Origin: a virus | Reading direction: 5' to 3' (one strand) | IMG/VR virus record: IMGVR_UViG_3300030102_003652 | Location: 1 to 26,669 of that record | DNA: 26,669 bases | Shown: piece by piece, positions 8,301 through 17,099 of the stretch | Numbering within the stretch: position 1 is the first letter of the stretch | Layout: each line of letters begins with the position of its first letter | The notes under the pieces: model-generated | Database searches by the model: none | The model's input: the letters and a program-made list of their open reading frames with translations, nothing else | What the model was told of the DNA's origin: nothing | Position numbers and translations under genes: made by a program

Positions 8301-10487
8301 CGTGTCCAGAGAGTCCAACTCAAAGACCGTGGAGGAGTTTGATGACTTAGCAGAACCAAAGCCGTGGTGCTTGTGTTCTGTCTCTGCTTCAAACAGCAAC
8401 GAATACGAGGAGCCATGGCTTCTGTGAAGTTGCCTCCTCATTGCATTGGGTGTGCCTCTATGGGTCATTGGGGTAACAAACGAGTGGCCCTGCCTTGCGA
8501 AGCGTATCCTGTGGTGGGGGTGGGCGTATCCGGTGTAGGTGGTGAACGACCCGCTAACGCTTGTCTGGTTGGTCTGCGTCAGCAAGGAGCCGCGCTCTGC
8601 GTGGTCGGTTATCCTATGCGCCGCGAATAAGCGTGTTGTGCCGCTCGGAACGGCTCCGGGGGTAGTGTGGGGGGTAAGGCCCTGTTTCGTCGTTAAATCG
8701 GGATGCAGGAGCCTCTGTATGTGGAAGATTAGCATACGGTCGTGGGTGTCGAATTGAGAAACACCACCAGAGGCCTCCGCCACGCCCGGTTTACGGGGGT
8801 CTGGAGCCGTCAGCCCTCCCAACCCCCAAGTGAGGTTAGAGAAGGCCTGTACGCGGTCGTGTGCGCTTCTCACGAATATCTCTCCGGGTATCTCTGATGC
8901 ATCGGGGAGTTGAATCTGCAAGTTCGGAGTCAGTTTACCGTCTGTGGTTGAAGGCCCGGTAATCTCCTCGCCAGTCACCGGATCTGTTCTAGTATTCTGC
9001 ACGGAGTAGTCTTTGATGACCACTCCAAGGGGAGAACCACCCGTCAGAGTAAGCCTGTTACCTGCGTCATCGACAGTCTCAATGTCTTCAAACACTCTCT
9101 CCTCGTTACTAATTTGCAAACCCGTGACTCTCGCGGTGTTGATTGTCTTCGATGAGAATATGGGACGTGGCACATTCTTGGAACCATCACCATCTATTCC
9201 CTTCGCCTCAAATGATGTCCCATATGTTATGTTAGTGAGATTATCACGACTTGAAGAGAGCATATTATTGGAATCGTTTGTAGCCGTCGCCCTATATCCT
9301 GACTTTAAGTGGAACATATCTCCCGACGTGGCAGGGAAGTCTGTCCCATATTCCATCTCTGCTAGTTTGATATTGTTCGATCCGGTAGTATCTGTCTCCA
9401 CCTTTGTCACATGGTACAGCGATGGTTCTGTGACGGTGTAGTCTGGAGGGGGGATGTCAGGTAGGTTGCAAGAGTTCAGTCCCTCTATGCTGAATCTAAC
9501 GTATCCGTGTGCTGTTGAGTGCGAAGAGGCCGTTGAACCACGAGACTCGTGGTTGGTGGCAGGGATGCCCATGTTGCCGCCATCCATCGGTTTTGCTGTC
9601 AGATACCATGTTGGGATGCCCTGACCCAGACCTTGGACAATCGGCCCCGCGTTAGCCGCCGCCCAATACCCTCCTGCTGAGTTGGGCGTGGTGTTCTCCC
9701 AAGTCAGAACCATCGTGTGCTTGGCGGGTTCTCCGGGTATCGAGACTGTTGCTCCAGAGAGTTCGTCAGGGTAGGAACCCCCGCCGGAGATGTGGGTGGA
9801 TACTTGTGTTATCTGTGCGGCTAGGTCAGTCACCGTGAAGTCAGCGTAGGACTTCTGGTCAAGGGGGCTTCCATTGTAGTTCCTGCCACCTCTCCTGAAT
9901 GCGGATACTGCGGTGTAAGCGACAGACAGGTTGGTGTGATTGCTATCTGTGTAGGTCAGGGTTCCGCTTTGGGGCATATCTGAGGGGAATCCGTTTCGGA
10001 ATGCACCATCCAACTCCACACGCAACGTAGTCGCATTGAATGCCAGTTCCGCAGATCCTGAGTAGGATGGCTTGCCGGACATCCTGACATACCTAGCCCG
10101 CAGGTATCTGGTCTGGCTATGCTCTCCTACTTGCTTGACTCGACGACTGTTTATCTTGGCCGCAATGAGCCTAGTGGCTTCCTCCGTTCCTAAGTTGTAG
10201 GTCTTGCTGTTAGTATCATCCGTAGCGGCTTGCTTCAAATCCACAACAATCACGTTGTTAGCCTCTGAGGGGGCGGAGGCGGTGGCGATGGGGGTGCGGA
10301 CGATGACAGTCAGTCCCTGCCCCCATGTGTTGCTGTTCGTGCCGTATTGCCAATCAGTCACGTCATCGTCATACTCCGTATCGGGGTAGGTGATGTGCAT
10401 GGCGAAGAAGCCGCTTGCGGGATAGCCACTAGCCGACCCCATAGGGACTACCTTGGCGGGATAGAGTTGCTTCTGATTTACCGCCAT
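2367..10487 (-). CDS. Giant tail hub / tip protein with gpD-like C-terminal part (2706 aa)
   Basis: This very large beta-rich protein has no signal peptide or membrane segment. The N-terminal half carries no domain I can name, but it has a His-rich stretch at about residues 650-712. Residues about 1440-1890 hold six GSGYTSxP-like beta repeats. The last 300 residues or so resemble the baseplate hub family (phage gpD / T4 gp27-like, Tal in siphoviruses). A helix and strand segment GLNVMEVIRNLSQIDGK lies near 2430, and near 2555-2600 comes PLITISGAI...VQPGEIINIDL...GLRGEYMVFEATH, the usual 'origin on axis, ring-forming' beta pattern. The gene follows the 2,203-aa tip gene, as a hub should. Start: ATG 10487 shares its A with the upstream TGA (TGATG); a GTG at 10493 is possible and would add two residues. 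Hub identity is inferred from pattern and order. Confidence 0.7.
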   Translation of the reverse strand: MAVNQKQLYPAKVVPMGSASGYPASGFFAMHITYPDTEYDDDVTDWQYGTNSNTWGQGLTVIVRTPIATASAPSEANNVIVVDLKQAATDDTNSKTYNLGTEEATRLIAAKINSRRVKQVGEHSQTRYLRARYVRMSGKPSYSGSAELAFNATTLRVELDGAFRNGFPSDMPQSGTLTYTDSNHTNLSVAYTAVSAFRRGGRNYNGSPLDQKSYADFTVTDLAAQITQVSTHISGGGSYPDELSGATVSIPGEPAKHTMVLTWENTTPNSAGGYWAAANAGPIVQGLGQGIPTWYLTAKPMDGGNMGIPATNHESRGSTASSHSTAHGYVRFSIEGLNSCNLPDIPPPDYTVTEPSLYHVTKVETDTTGSNNIKLAEMEYGTDFPATSGDMFHLKSGYRATATNDSNNMLSSSRDNLTNITYGTSFEAKGIDGDGSKNVPRPIFSSKTINTARVTGLQISNEERVFEDIETVDDAGNRLTLTGGSPLGVVIKDYSVQNTRTDPVTGEEITGPSTTDGKLTPNLQIQLPDASEIPGEIFVRSAHDRVQAFSNLTWGLGGLTAPDPRKPGVAEASGGVSQFDTHDRMLIFHIQRLLHPDLTTKQGLTPHTTPGAVPSGTTRLFAAHRITDHAERGSLLTQTNQTSVSGSFTTYTGYAHPHHRIRFARQGHSFVTPMTHRGTPNAMRRQLHRSHGSSYSLLFEAETEHKHHGFGSAKSSNSSTVFELDSLDTKVESGYRATGSFASDGLPLAELDGFRLPDIKQSAHSGVTPRTDLDYLVAPGQEQTETDGAGHLVRRAAPSKNATTSGPTRLTFANALTGGSRYNTSSEIILNGFLIDDYTLSAGRPIAPVIDTGSSDYFSLGLEEGVLVPRSGTELGTVPPLLCHDPEYLNMAARTANPANDNAGINTDFGDFALLDKDNTGTGCVPDAFLCHWLAEYSHPALFGTSREHYLTFRYREAGTPRSLNYPPTRSLYLRNHSNPTTTAQAENALPFERLYITQWLQNFGYNALNASGQKNVDGMRSANAVYMGHTTHREAQGTLRLTKEYDRIRYSRGEGIGDGIQPEKLSATISYDTDSDSVSFTEYEIVVDNMVAYDFSRRLPVRAWGFRTSSDALNMLSGDPTEADTNLQPVFGSARFDGGVHDSVNKIPDATTYGSSWRFPANYNGVERSLPIGLITTAHTAESTPFSSVIRRSNTKPLTSEQPIGIGLTLGVESAGLVKPTALPAGMWEPKTDPDKGANEPLKAIPMNKGSDPFIDLVQYTGSNSYSQGDSESAVSSTQFGVSGGFHHLKGNALHTNASAIDHSSTANIHYPTTGWGIGTHTNSTINNILGIPLSEISDHRQVQSRTEPRLGFVIQTENERQNNKNIEYVITSTKAASLHSDLIVGQHFPVLPSFVSNSKFATHNMTINPGSPTSQTISNPYSLPTWSPDTKDDKGDGGAAVTSLSISNAGSGYQFPSGTLGFTGGGGGTGFSGTYTTSTNVASATVSGSNGQYLVSGVGTHSCTIAGNATATYTITNDGRPISNTISIGNGGSGFSGSTVSLTIGAPNASHNAIQATATGTIGYGLAAFSQPTSQQIEIDISSSGAVNGLTLDGDITYTSGGLGASFNGNIAVNEDISAYPSSGTLYLDDAPVSAVLNYTGKNTSGGVGNHFFTMSSASLHNRAITFTSGSTLYSLNPNTQSKSDSTLVMTVVQSGATSATVKLGYERVGGKYYIRSGSNGYNITNAGVGFTSGGTKTVSLALDGQETYGGTNQITFANTSLVLGDINVATSNGKIVSVTVNNQGDGYTSAPSVSASGGTGESLTASLASHTQTGTITAVTISNGGSGYTSAPAITLPTTHLKGGGTAQTATAVLGTTGPLVSVSIGAGGSGYTTTPTIVVNEGGSSAVVVATVSLPTNPDLLIASKTHGMDYWAVRGSADLPPWGGTYILRKTYLNRTEEGTLTTDVFGTDGNATTSNQRRKSIDYFVRPVRPLKLFGFASDIQQDGWLMGARSSYGDADLEHQAFTRDNRYGVFEANMERNLGDLKFISTAEGIFQITYPDANEHDAVFHLLPSASMLQFFKSDAVRKTVDGEFNPEIEARYSQTTHPGGGESLHQSETRYRAEGTGISGDFVKQTTPDAVTHTHMDSTMRLYPQFKVTKHAGSNNNVFLEDASLLPASGTLFIVGKGKVTYTGKSKNKLTGITNSTGVSDLTGQILRYTTVTSPSAISDIRSLTTPHLVSPTYIDNAITLAKQVSATWHRYDVTNDAVKQTTLGYRGLLEYDPTDFMMINQRPLIIDNGKTSALVSTSSPSITAIRFDGKEVTDTDFPPYLFDQKNTALRIAGVEKDELSTFLLFRNIEADSLTDFGLSQGPILMGQQGYIGVRTSDAAMMLLDDSGSDLAGFNVTPTSALLGKDREISSTLDAHPSLRLVSDHSAIFTARKTKGLNVMEVIRNLSQIDGKQLINEKNGAMVYSSNVFNNKGMTFGMGSAIRSVTASKMFDSPNEIVIVGDQLAQNERVFVVVKDLERMKKEASKGASSNLVRTLRQEIPGLKTNSEALKLAKSILSRSENSAPLITISGAIKASMVQPGEIINIDLPMHGLRGEYMVFEATHNYIQSTSDFIVAQYDKGIEGILSDLQAVSGNASPLDDAAGKVVDVAEVSLSSGINVVAVHKVFVRSVSNTGFIIGAKHTNGMGKIGVRDGNKRGRAIGTSKSLYYEVK
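2373..2378 (-). promoter_or_regulatory. Ribosome-binding site GAGGTG deciding the start of the 113-aa gene
   Basis: The minus strand reads GAGGTG at the end of the hub gene. It is five bases from the ATG at 2367 and only two from the ATG at 2370, so the second ATG is the better start. Confidence 0.6.
4830..6165 (-). repeat. Six diverged GSGYTSxP-type beta repeats inside the giant hub protein
   Basis: In the protein the repeats read SISNAGSGYQFPSG, SIGNGGSGFSGS, NITNAGVGFTSGG, VNNQGDGYTSAP, ISNGGSGYTSAP and IGAGGSGYTTTP. They are separated by variable strands, and the last three are the closest to one another. Repeats of this type are familiar from large virion proteins of marine phages. They are diverged at DNA level, so they are old coding repeats and not a recent tandem duplication. 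Confidence 0.75.
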
Positions 10488-13400
10488 CACCACACCGCCC
10501 TTGCCGCGTATATCTCCTCACACTCGCTTTGGGTCAAAGCGTAATTGAATACCGCTACTTCTGATAGCCCACAGTTGAACAGATACAGATTCTCGCCCGA
10601 CGCTATACCTCCTCCTGTGTAAGAGGCACTACTATCCACCGTTCCACAAACACCTGCGTGATCTCCTTGTGAAGAACTCGTAACATCGGTGTAGTGGCCC
10701 GTGAATAACTCATCGACATCAACAGCAAAGATTGTCTCAAGATTCTTTATTGTTGAGAGGCCGATGAAACACATTCCTGTCTTGACTGTGCCTCCCAAAA
10801 ACTCTGGAAGGTTAGCCGTGTTATTGTGTTGAGCAGTCACAGTTTCTAGGCTTCTAACATTGCCCGTGTTGAATACTCCACTTCCCAAGTTAATCATGCT
10901 AGTAGTATCTTGGTTGGCATTCTGGTTGTAATTGTACCCTCTAAGACGCTCCGAGTTTCCCGCTCTCATTGTGATGGTAGTCCCACTCTTAGTCACTATG
11001 ATGTTAGTCCATGCGTTGTCGGTTATTTTAATTCCGCCATCGTTCACCTTATTCCTTGCAATCTTGTGATTCGATCCATCGTGGTAGGCCATAGCAAACG
11101 AGATGGTCTGCTCAGAGGAAGAGGTACGACTGCCAAACAGAAACAGCCCCCAATTCCTATTGTTCTTATCACGGCCACTTATTATCGGCCCTGATGCGAT
11201 ACGGTTGTTATCTGCAAATGATGTCTCACTTGGCTTGAACCACGCGCTGATAGACCAGTCATCAGTTATATCGAACTCACTCATGGGGCCGTACTCTAAT
11301 AGGGTGGAAGAACCGTTCCAAAAGTGAGTTGCGATTGACTGTCCACCTCTGAATTTGTATCCCTTCGATGTAGTATCAACAGAATATGCAGGGCCATTTA
11401 CAGAGGTCATAGTTCCTACATTTGTATTTCCTCTCACTACTGTAATCTCAACACCGGCATTGACAGCAGAAGCACCTGATACGCCAGTCAGCGTACCCGC
11501 GTTTCCTACTCCCGCAGTCAGTCCCGTAAACGTGAAAGCATCATCATTGTGAAGTGCCTTGAATGTGGACAAAGCAGAAGGGCTTCCGGGCAGAATGTCA
11601 GTATTATCGGTGTTTCCGGTATTCGTGACTGCCATGCTAGTTCCTGATGTGTAGTTTGTTGAGGGGGTGAGCATAGCATACCCTCTTGTCAATCTGAGTT
11701 TCGATCCGTATAGTGCCTCAGTAATAACATCGCTTTGGCTGTAATCTCCATCATTGATAGTGCCGTCATTCAATCGTGCATAGAGAAGGCATCTTTGCAG
11801 GGCGGTTCCATCCGTATTCAATCTGTGATGGACTCCTTGCAGGGTGTTCTCATTGATTGTGTCGTTGTTGGTTATGTTGGTGAAATCTAATACTGCTGAT
11901 GCCGTGCTGACTTCGTGGAGATTCTGGTATCCTGAGAATCCAGTTGGCCCTTTGGAGTAATGGTGAGGATAGTCATCGCTGTAATCGTTGGCCGTTCCAT
12001 CGCTGATGTCGAAGGTCACACCTGTGTGTCCCCCACCGAAATAGACTATGCCCTCTGCGTCTGTTCTAGGGTAAAGAAGTTCGACTTCGATTCCACCTAT
12101 GGCCGCACCATCGCTGTCATAGAATGTCTCGATGAAATCAGTCATGGTATCACGAGGGGTGATGTTGCGAATGAAGAAGCAATTGGTCATGACATCCGTT
12201 GAAGTAGCGGTTCTTTGTTGGTCTATGCTTTCAAACTCGGCAATGAGCGAACCTACTCTGAGTATTCCTTTACTCAGCGTTCCTGTTGCTCTTGTAACTC
12301 TCTTAAGATAATCTTCGACGTTTGTGCTTACTGCGAGATGTGCCATTGATGTCTCAGTATTGAACGCCGCAAGCGTAGGGTCAGTCATATTGTTTGTTAC
12401 TGAGCCACCTGCGAGTGTCTGCCCTGCGGGCGATGCAACGGTCGTGACTTTGAACGGACCACCAAGTCCGTTATACGATCGGAGAGCGTTTGTTGAGTCT
12501 AACGTCGAACCGGATGGTGCGCCCCTGAATGTCGATATGGGGACGAAAGTCTCGCCATCAGCCCCTATTGGCATCGGAGCGGGTATGGTGTTTGGCTGAT
12601 ACAACCTACTGTTGCTTGCAAGAAGTCCTCCATAACCAATCACTTGTGCGGGCTTGTAAGTGTAAGGCGTCTTGTTACTCAGTCGGACATTGAAGTTCCG
12701 GCCTGATGCGCCCGGTACTGTGCTATGTATCACAATTGACTTACCGGATTCACCATCCCTGCTCTCGGTATCTGTCCCGATGAATGCTCTGACATATCCC
12801 ATGTGTGTCCCCGTATCTTTGTTACTTGCAATTAAAGGGAAGAGAGGGGGTGGATCGAAGGCACTACCCCCATTGGCATTCTTGGCTTGCGGGTGTCCTG
12901 CCATGTTGATTCTCCTGATGACCTCATCCACGCAGAGATTGAAGTCTCCTTTCGTGTTTGCAATATCGTTGAAATCAATCTCAAGAGGTCGAACATATTC
13001 AAGTGCCGAAGAGTCGGACTTCTTACCTTTGAGAGACAGGTAACTGGTTTGGCATACGATGGGATGAAGTGATTGTCTGTCGTTTGCAGACTCGTTGTCC
13101 TCGTTCGGATCCCACTCAAACGCCTCCATGTTCGGGCCATCGAGTATCAAATATCGAGCAGAGTTGTTCGGGTCTGCGTGAACTGCGTCTGCGTTCAAAC
13201 CTATCACGGTCTTTACTGCGGTGGCAATCTCTGCGGCCAACAGGTTGGGCGTGTTGGCTGTGAAGTTTGATATGTCTTCGATAGAGATGATGTAGTCTCT
13301 TGTGTCGTTAGGGACAGAAGTAGCACCATCTAGGATAATGTACCCTCCTAGAGTCACAGTCATTCCTGCGTCTATGTTGCCGAGATTACTGCTTTCGTTG

Positions 13401-16400
13401 CTAATAGTGTTCAGGGGGTTCCACGTTTGAGATGTTGTTATAGTAAGGGATGTGCCGTTGTCAGGGTCAGGGATTGCGGCTCTTGCCATGATTCCATAAC
13501 CATCATTCAGAACCCCTTCCCCAATGGTCACGAAGAAATTAGTCGCACAGTTTGCTTCTAGTCCTCTTTCTCCTGTTGAGGGCAAGAAGGCCGAAGCATC
13601 ATCCACATTGAGTGTGCCACTACTGTATGATGTCACTACTGCTTGAACAGATGGTCTTTGACATCTTATGAGCCACCGACCGTTACCTTCGGCCCATGCC
13701 TCCAACTGATCTGTGACCTCAAAAGACGACACAGGACTGTTCTGACCCCAATCGACTGCGAACCTAGACTCATTCATCCTCATCTCAGGCCTGTTCGTAG
13801 CCATGGTGCAATCGACAGTCATCTTGAATTTCTTGTTCGCCGGTATGGGAGTTCTAGCATCGTTGTCTGCTGAGAGCAGACCATCAACATCGAAGAACAT
13901 AGATGGGAACAAGGGTATCTCCGTCAATGCCCTAGTGGATGCATAGTAAGTCGAAGCCTGTTTGTCGTTTCTTACTGATGCATTCCCTGTCCCCACGATT
14001 TTGTCCTTCCATCCGGGCAAGAACGGGTGTTCTGTGAATACGGGCTGTATATCTATGCCACCTTGACCCAACCCTCCCAGAGTCATGGTCACAGTAGGAG
14101 TCCCCATGTCTCCTATCTCTTTGACGGGCGAACCCTGTCCTAGATTGAAGTCCCTTTGTGACCTGTGGTCAAGGATGTCCATCAGAACAGAACGTCCGTT
14201 TATCACGGTGCTTGACGACTGTCCCTGACCTGCTGTTGGACTTATCTCCTCGATCCTACCACGCATCAGGGTCTTTTCCAAAGTGACCAAGGCGGAGTCT
14301 CTCGGAGACTTTGCATCGTCTGCTACATCATTGAGCATGGATGTCCTGAGTTTGTTCGTAGGGTGAACTAGGACTAGGTTCTCATTGCCTGTCAATTCAT
14401 TGTCGATGACATCGAAACCACATAGGTTGCTACGCCTCAATGATGAGGGAGTTATTTGGGATGAGGTGTGATTTTTATTGTTTGAAGCCCCTCCAGATGC
14501 GAAGTATAGTGTGTGGAAGTCAGAGTTACTGGTGCTGTCTGGAGTGTTGATTGATGCTACTGCTTGTGGTACACCATACCCTTGGACCCCTGTGCCTACT
14601 GAATACACGGTATCCTCGATGTTGATGAATGGCGAGGGAGTGATGTCCCCTGTCGGGTTCGATGAGAGTGTGCCTGATGCGGGCTTGTCATTGAACGTGG
14701 TGGTCGGTAGGCTGACCAAGCCACCCGGAGCGATGACATTCAAAAGTATGGCATCACCGTCTGTTTGACTGCCCGAATAAGGCCGTCTGAGCCAATCTGA
14801 GACAGTCCGACTACCGAAGACAGCACTACCACTAGGGACAGTCTTAGACACGACCAGATAGGCCGCATTTCCCGTGGCGTGGTCGGGCCGGAACTTGGTA
14901 CTCACGCCTCCAGATGCTAGGCTCGTACCCGCAACTATCTCTCCGGTTAGGTCAATTGCATTGTAATGGACTAGAATCTCATTCGGCCCTCCTGCATTCT
15001 TTAGCAATTGGGGAGACTCTATGACTGCAATCCTAGACTCCTTTTCAGGGGACAGGTGTCTGACATAAGCATCGTTGGTCGGTACGCCATTAGACAGAGA
15101 TGCGGTATGCTCTGTGTCTAACCCCTTCAACATGAATGGCTTGGGGTCGGAAACTGCGATTGCGACAATCTCATCTCTCGTTGATGCATACAGATTCTGC
15201 CCGATGCTATTGTCATAGAAACCAATTCCGCTCTCAGTCACTATCCTATTGAATACGTTCGTGCTACTGCTTCCTGAGTCTGTGCCAGAAACCGTCTTTG
15301 CTTTGTTGATTACCTTGGACACGGAGCCATGGTAAACCGGCTCTGTAACGATGACTTGCTGATTCTCAGAGACAAGCGAAGAGACTGAAACTTCGTCTGC
15401 CACATACTTGAACGTGTTAGCGATTCCTTGGACGGTCTGCTTGACGATCTGCTCATCTGGAGTGGGTAGCATACGCAGGAAGAAATCACCTTCAACGAGG
15501 CTGTACGATGTTGAAGCACCCATGGCAGGGTATGTCGTTGCCGGGTCGTATAACGTGTCCGCATCGGTCGATCCGGTGCTTCTGCTCTTGAGGGAAATGA
15601 AGTACGCATCGTTGGAGTATCCAGAGGCGTCAGAGAATCTCTGTCCTTGGACGAATTGGGCCAAGGTGAATGTATCTGTCCTCCTCTTTCTTTGTCCGTT
15701 CACCGAAGCGTCGGTGTTCTCGTTGCCCGGATCGATTAGAAGGTCTGCATTTCCCAGAGTGAACCATACGGGCGTGTTGTCCGTATGAGCGAACAAGTGT
15801 CCCTGTGTGGTTGGTAGGTTGTCCACAGTCCCATTGGCGGCATCGTTGGCTAGTATCACAGATGTGCAGTTTATCCGGTTGTTAGCAAAGTCCAGACCCG
15901 TTATCCTGACTCTCTCGACCCTATTGATTGATGGGTTCAATGTCGATGTGGAGGATGTGGATAGCACGTTGCCATCAGCGAACCTGACCTTTTGGGAATC
16001 GGGTGGTGTGACCGTGCCTGTCGTCGGGCTTGTCGCTGAGTGATTAATCACCGCATTGAGAACCGTGGACTTGACGGTTGAGAAGTATGCGTCATTGGTC
16101 AAATCCAATGTCGATGTGTAGTATGATTGGTCTTTGACCTCCTCTAGTGGTATGCCCTGCGTCAATGCCGCTAGTTTCTCAAGGGCTGTGTACCTGTCTG
16201 TCACACTACCCGGATTGGCAGGGTAGTCTCGTATCTTGAAGTGAGTGGTGTTGAAGTCGTAGCCTATCCCAACCATGGGTATCTCAAGCAGACCATCATG
16301 GGTGTTCGGCCCATCCCTTCCTTGCATGGACGTACCGGGCCTTGCATGATCGAAGAAGTGAACATCCGGTATATCGTACTCATCATCGAACGTCCAGAGT

Positions 16401-17098
16401 CCGAAGGTGTTGTCTATCTTGGCGAGGGGTTGGAGGGTGGGGGGGTGGATGCCTTGGCAGATTCTCACGCTCTCTATCATGCCACGGAACTCGCCGCCCT
16501 GTCCGCCGATGAAGAGGTCGGAGGATGCCTCCCGCATCAGCCCCCCGTCCCCACCGAGGTTCAACTCTGCAACTATGTCTCCATTCACGAACAGGCGTAT
16601 CTCGTCCTGCGAGTATTGGGCGGTGACTAGGACTAGCCCCTGCGTCCCCACCGTCATCTCGTGTGGCCTGTGTGCGTTGGAGGATGATGAATAGACTCCT
16701 GAGTTACTGCTCATGTTTACTGGTGCGTTGAAACTCGTCGTCAATGAGTATGGCCTGTCCTCCGTATGAACTTCAAAGACTATCTTGCCCTCAGAGAACG
16801 GATTGCCGTACTTCAAGGTGAATGCATTGTCCTTGTGGACTATCACACCACCGTAGTCTGGCACGATGTACGCATCGATCGTGAATGCGCCTCTCAGAGA
16901 GTTGAGCGGGTTCGACATGGAGTCCTGATGCATCCTGCCAATCTTGGTGGCGTGACTCTTCGTGGCATTGACAGTCCCTGCGAACTCATTGGGACGCAAA
17001 TCGACTCCAGACTCACGAAACTTGCCTGTTGGGACTACCAGACCATCAGTAAGACCATTGAATCGTAGTGCCTTGCCATGTAGTCTGACAATCCCCAT
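10487..17098 (-). CDS. Giant tail-tip protein with LamG-like domains at both ends (2203 aa)
   Basis: Residues about 9-215 look like a concanavalin/LamG sandwich: ALRFNGLTDGLVVP, AFTIDAYIVPDYGG, IRLFVNGDIVAEL, LFIGGQGGEFRGMIESVRI. A second one fills about 1910-2203, with DDWSISAWFKPSE, NNRNWGLFLFGS, WTNIIVTKSGTTITMRAG and the closing SEVAVFNYALTQSECEEIY, a typical LamG_3 ending. Between them lies a long beta-rich region without a recognised family, with recurring NDAYF / NDAYV phrases near residues 340-520 and 690. LamG domains bind glycans or proteins, so a receptor-contact role at the tail tip is a reasonable inference. The gene sits between the distal-tail candidate and the hub. Its ATG follows two bases after the upstream TGA, with GGTGGG eight bases before it, and its own TGA overlaps the hub start. 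Confidence 0.7.
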   Translation of the reverse strand: MGIVRLHGKALRFNGLTDGLVVPTGKFRESGVDLRPNEFAGTVNATKSHATKIGRMHQDSMSNPLNSLRGAFTIDAYIVPDYGGVIVHKDNAFTLKYGNPFSEGKIVFEVHTEDRPYSLTTSFNAPVNMSSNSGVYSSSSNAHRPHEMTVGTQGLVLVTAQYSQDEIRLFVNGDIVAELNLGGDGGLMREASSDLFIGGQGGEFRGMIESVRICQGIHPPTLQPLAKIDNTFGLWTFDDEYDIPDVHFFDHARPGTSMQGRDGPNTHDGLLEIPMVGIGYDFNTTHFKIRDYPANPGSVTDRYTALEKLAALTQGIPLEEVKDQSYYTSTLDLTNDAYFSTVKSTVLNAVINHSATSPTTGTVTPPDSQKVRFADGNVLSTSSTSTLNPSINRVERVRITGLDFANNRINCTSVILANDAANGTVDNLPTTQGHLFAHTDNTPVWFTLGNADLLIDPGNENTDASVNGQRKRRTDTFTLAQFVQGQRFSDASGYSNDAYFISLKSRSTGSTDADTLYDPATTYPAMGASTSYSLVEGDFFLRMLPTPDEQIVKQTVQGIANTFKYVADEVSVSSLVSENQQVIVTEPVYHGSVSKVINKAKTVSGTDSGSSSTNVFNRIVTESGIGFYDNSIGQNLYASTRDEIVAIAVSDPKPFMLKGLDTEHTASLSNGVPTNDAYVRHLSPEKESRIAVIESPQLLKNAGGPNEILVHYNAIDLTGEIVAGTSLASGGVSTKFRPDHATGNAAYLVVSKTVPSGSAVFGSRTVSDWLRRPYSGSQTDGDAILLNVIAPGGLVSLPTTTFNDKPASGTLSSNPTGDITPSPFINIEDTVYSVGTGVQGYGVPQAVASINTPDSTSNSDFHTLYFASGGASNNKNHTSSQITPSSLRRSNLCGFDVIDNELTGNENLVLVHPTNKLRTSMLNDVADDAKSPRDSALVTLEKTLMRGRIEEISPTAGQGQSSSTVINGRSVLMDILDHRSQRDFNLGQGSPVKEIGDMGTPTVTMTLGGLGQGGIDIQPVFTEHPFLPGWKDKIVGTGNASVRNDKQASTYYASTRALTEIPLFPSMFFDVDGLLSADNDARTPIPANKKFKMTVDCTMATNRPEMRMNESRFAVDWGQNSPVSSFEVTDQLEAWAEGNGRWLIRCQRPSVQAVVTSYSSGTLNVDDASAFLPSTGERGLEANCATNFFVTIGEGVLNDGYGIMARAAIPDPDNGTSLTITTSQTWNPLNTISNESSNLGNIDAGMTVTLGGYIILDGATSVPNDTRDYIISIEDISNFTANTPNLLAAEIATAVKTVIGLNADAVHADPNNSARYLILDGPNMEAFEWDPNEDNESANDRQSLHPIVCQTSYLSLKGKKSDSSALEYVRPLEIDFNDIANTKGDFNLCVDEVIRRINMAGHPQAKNANGGSAFDPPPLFPLIASNKDTGTHMGYVRAFIGTDTESRDGESGKSIVIHSTVPGASGRNFNVRLSNKTPYTYKPAQVIGYGGLLASNSRLYQPNTIPAPMPIGADGETFVPISTFRGAPSGSTLDSTNALRSYNGLGGPFKVTTVASPAGQTLAGGSVTNNMTDPTLAAFNTETSMAHLAVSTNVEDYLKRVTRATGTLSKGILRVGSLIAEFESIDQQRTATSTDVMTNCFFIRNITPRDTMTDFIETFYDSDGAAIGGIEVELLYPRTDAEGIVYFGGGHTGVTFDISDGTANDYSDDYPHHYSKGPTGFSGYQNLHEVSTASAVLDFTNITNNDTINENTLQGVHHRLNTDGTALQRCLLYARLNDGTINDGDYSQSDVITEALYGSKLRLTRGYAMLTPSTNYTSGTSMAVTNTGNTDNTDILPGSPSALSTFKALHNDDAFTFTGLTAGVGNAGTLTGVSGASAVNAGVEITVVRGNTNVGTMTSVNGPAYSVDTTSKGYKFRGGQSIATHFWNGSSTLLEYGPMSEFDITDDWSISAWFKPSETSFADNNRIASGPIISGRDKNNRNWGLFLFGSRTSSSEQTISFAMAYHDGSNHKIARNKVNDGGIKITDNAWTNIIVTKSGTTITMRAGNSERLRGYNYNQNANQDTTSMINLGSGVFNTGNVRSLETVTAQHNNTANLPEFLGGTVKTGMCFIGLSTIKNLETIFAVDVDELFTGHYTDVTSSSQGDHAGVCGTVDSSASYTGGGIASGENLYLFNCGLSEVAVFNYALTQSECEEIYAARAVW

Positions 17099-17099
17099 A

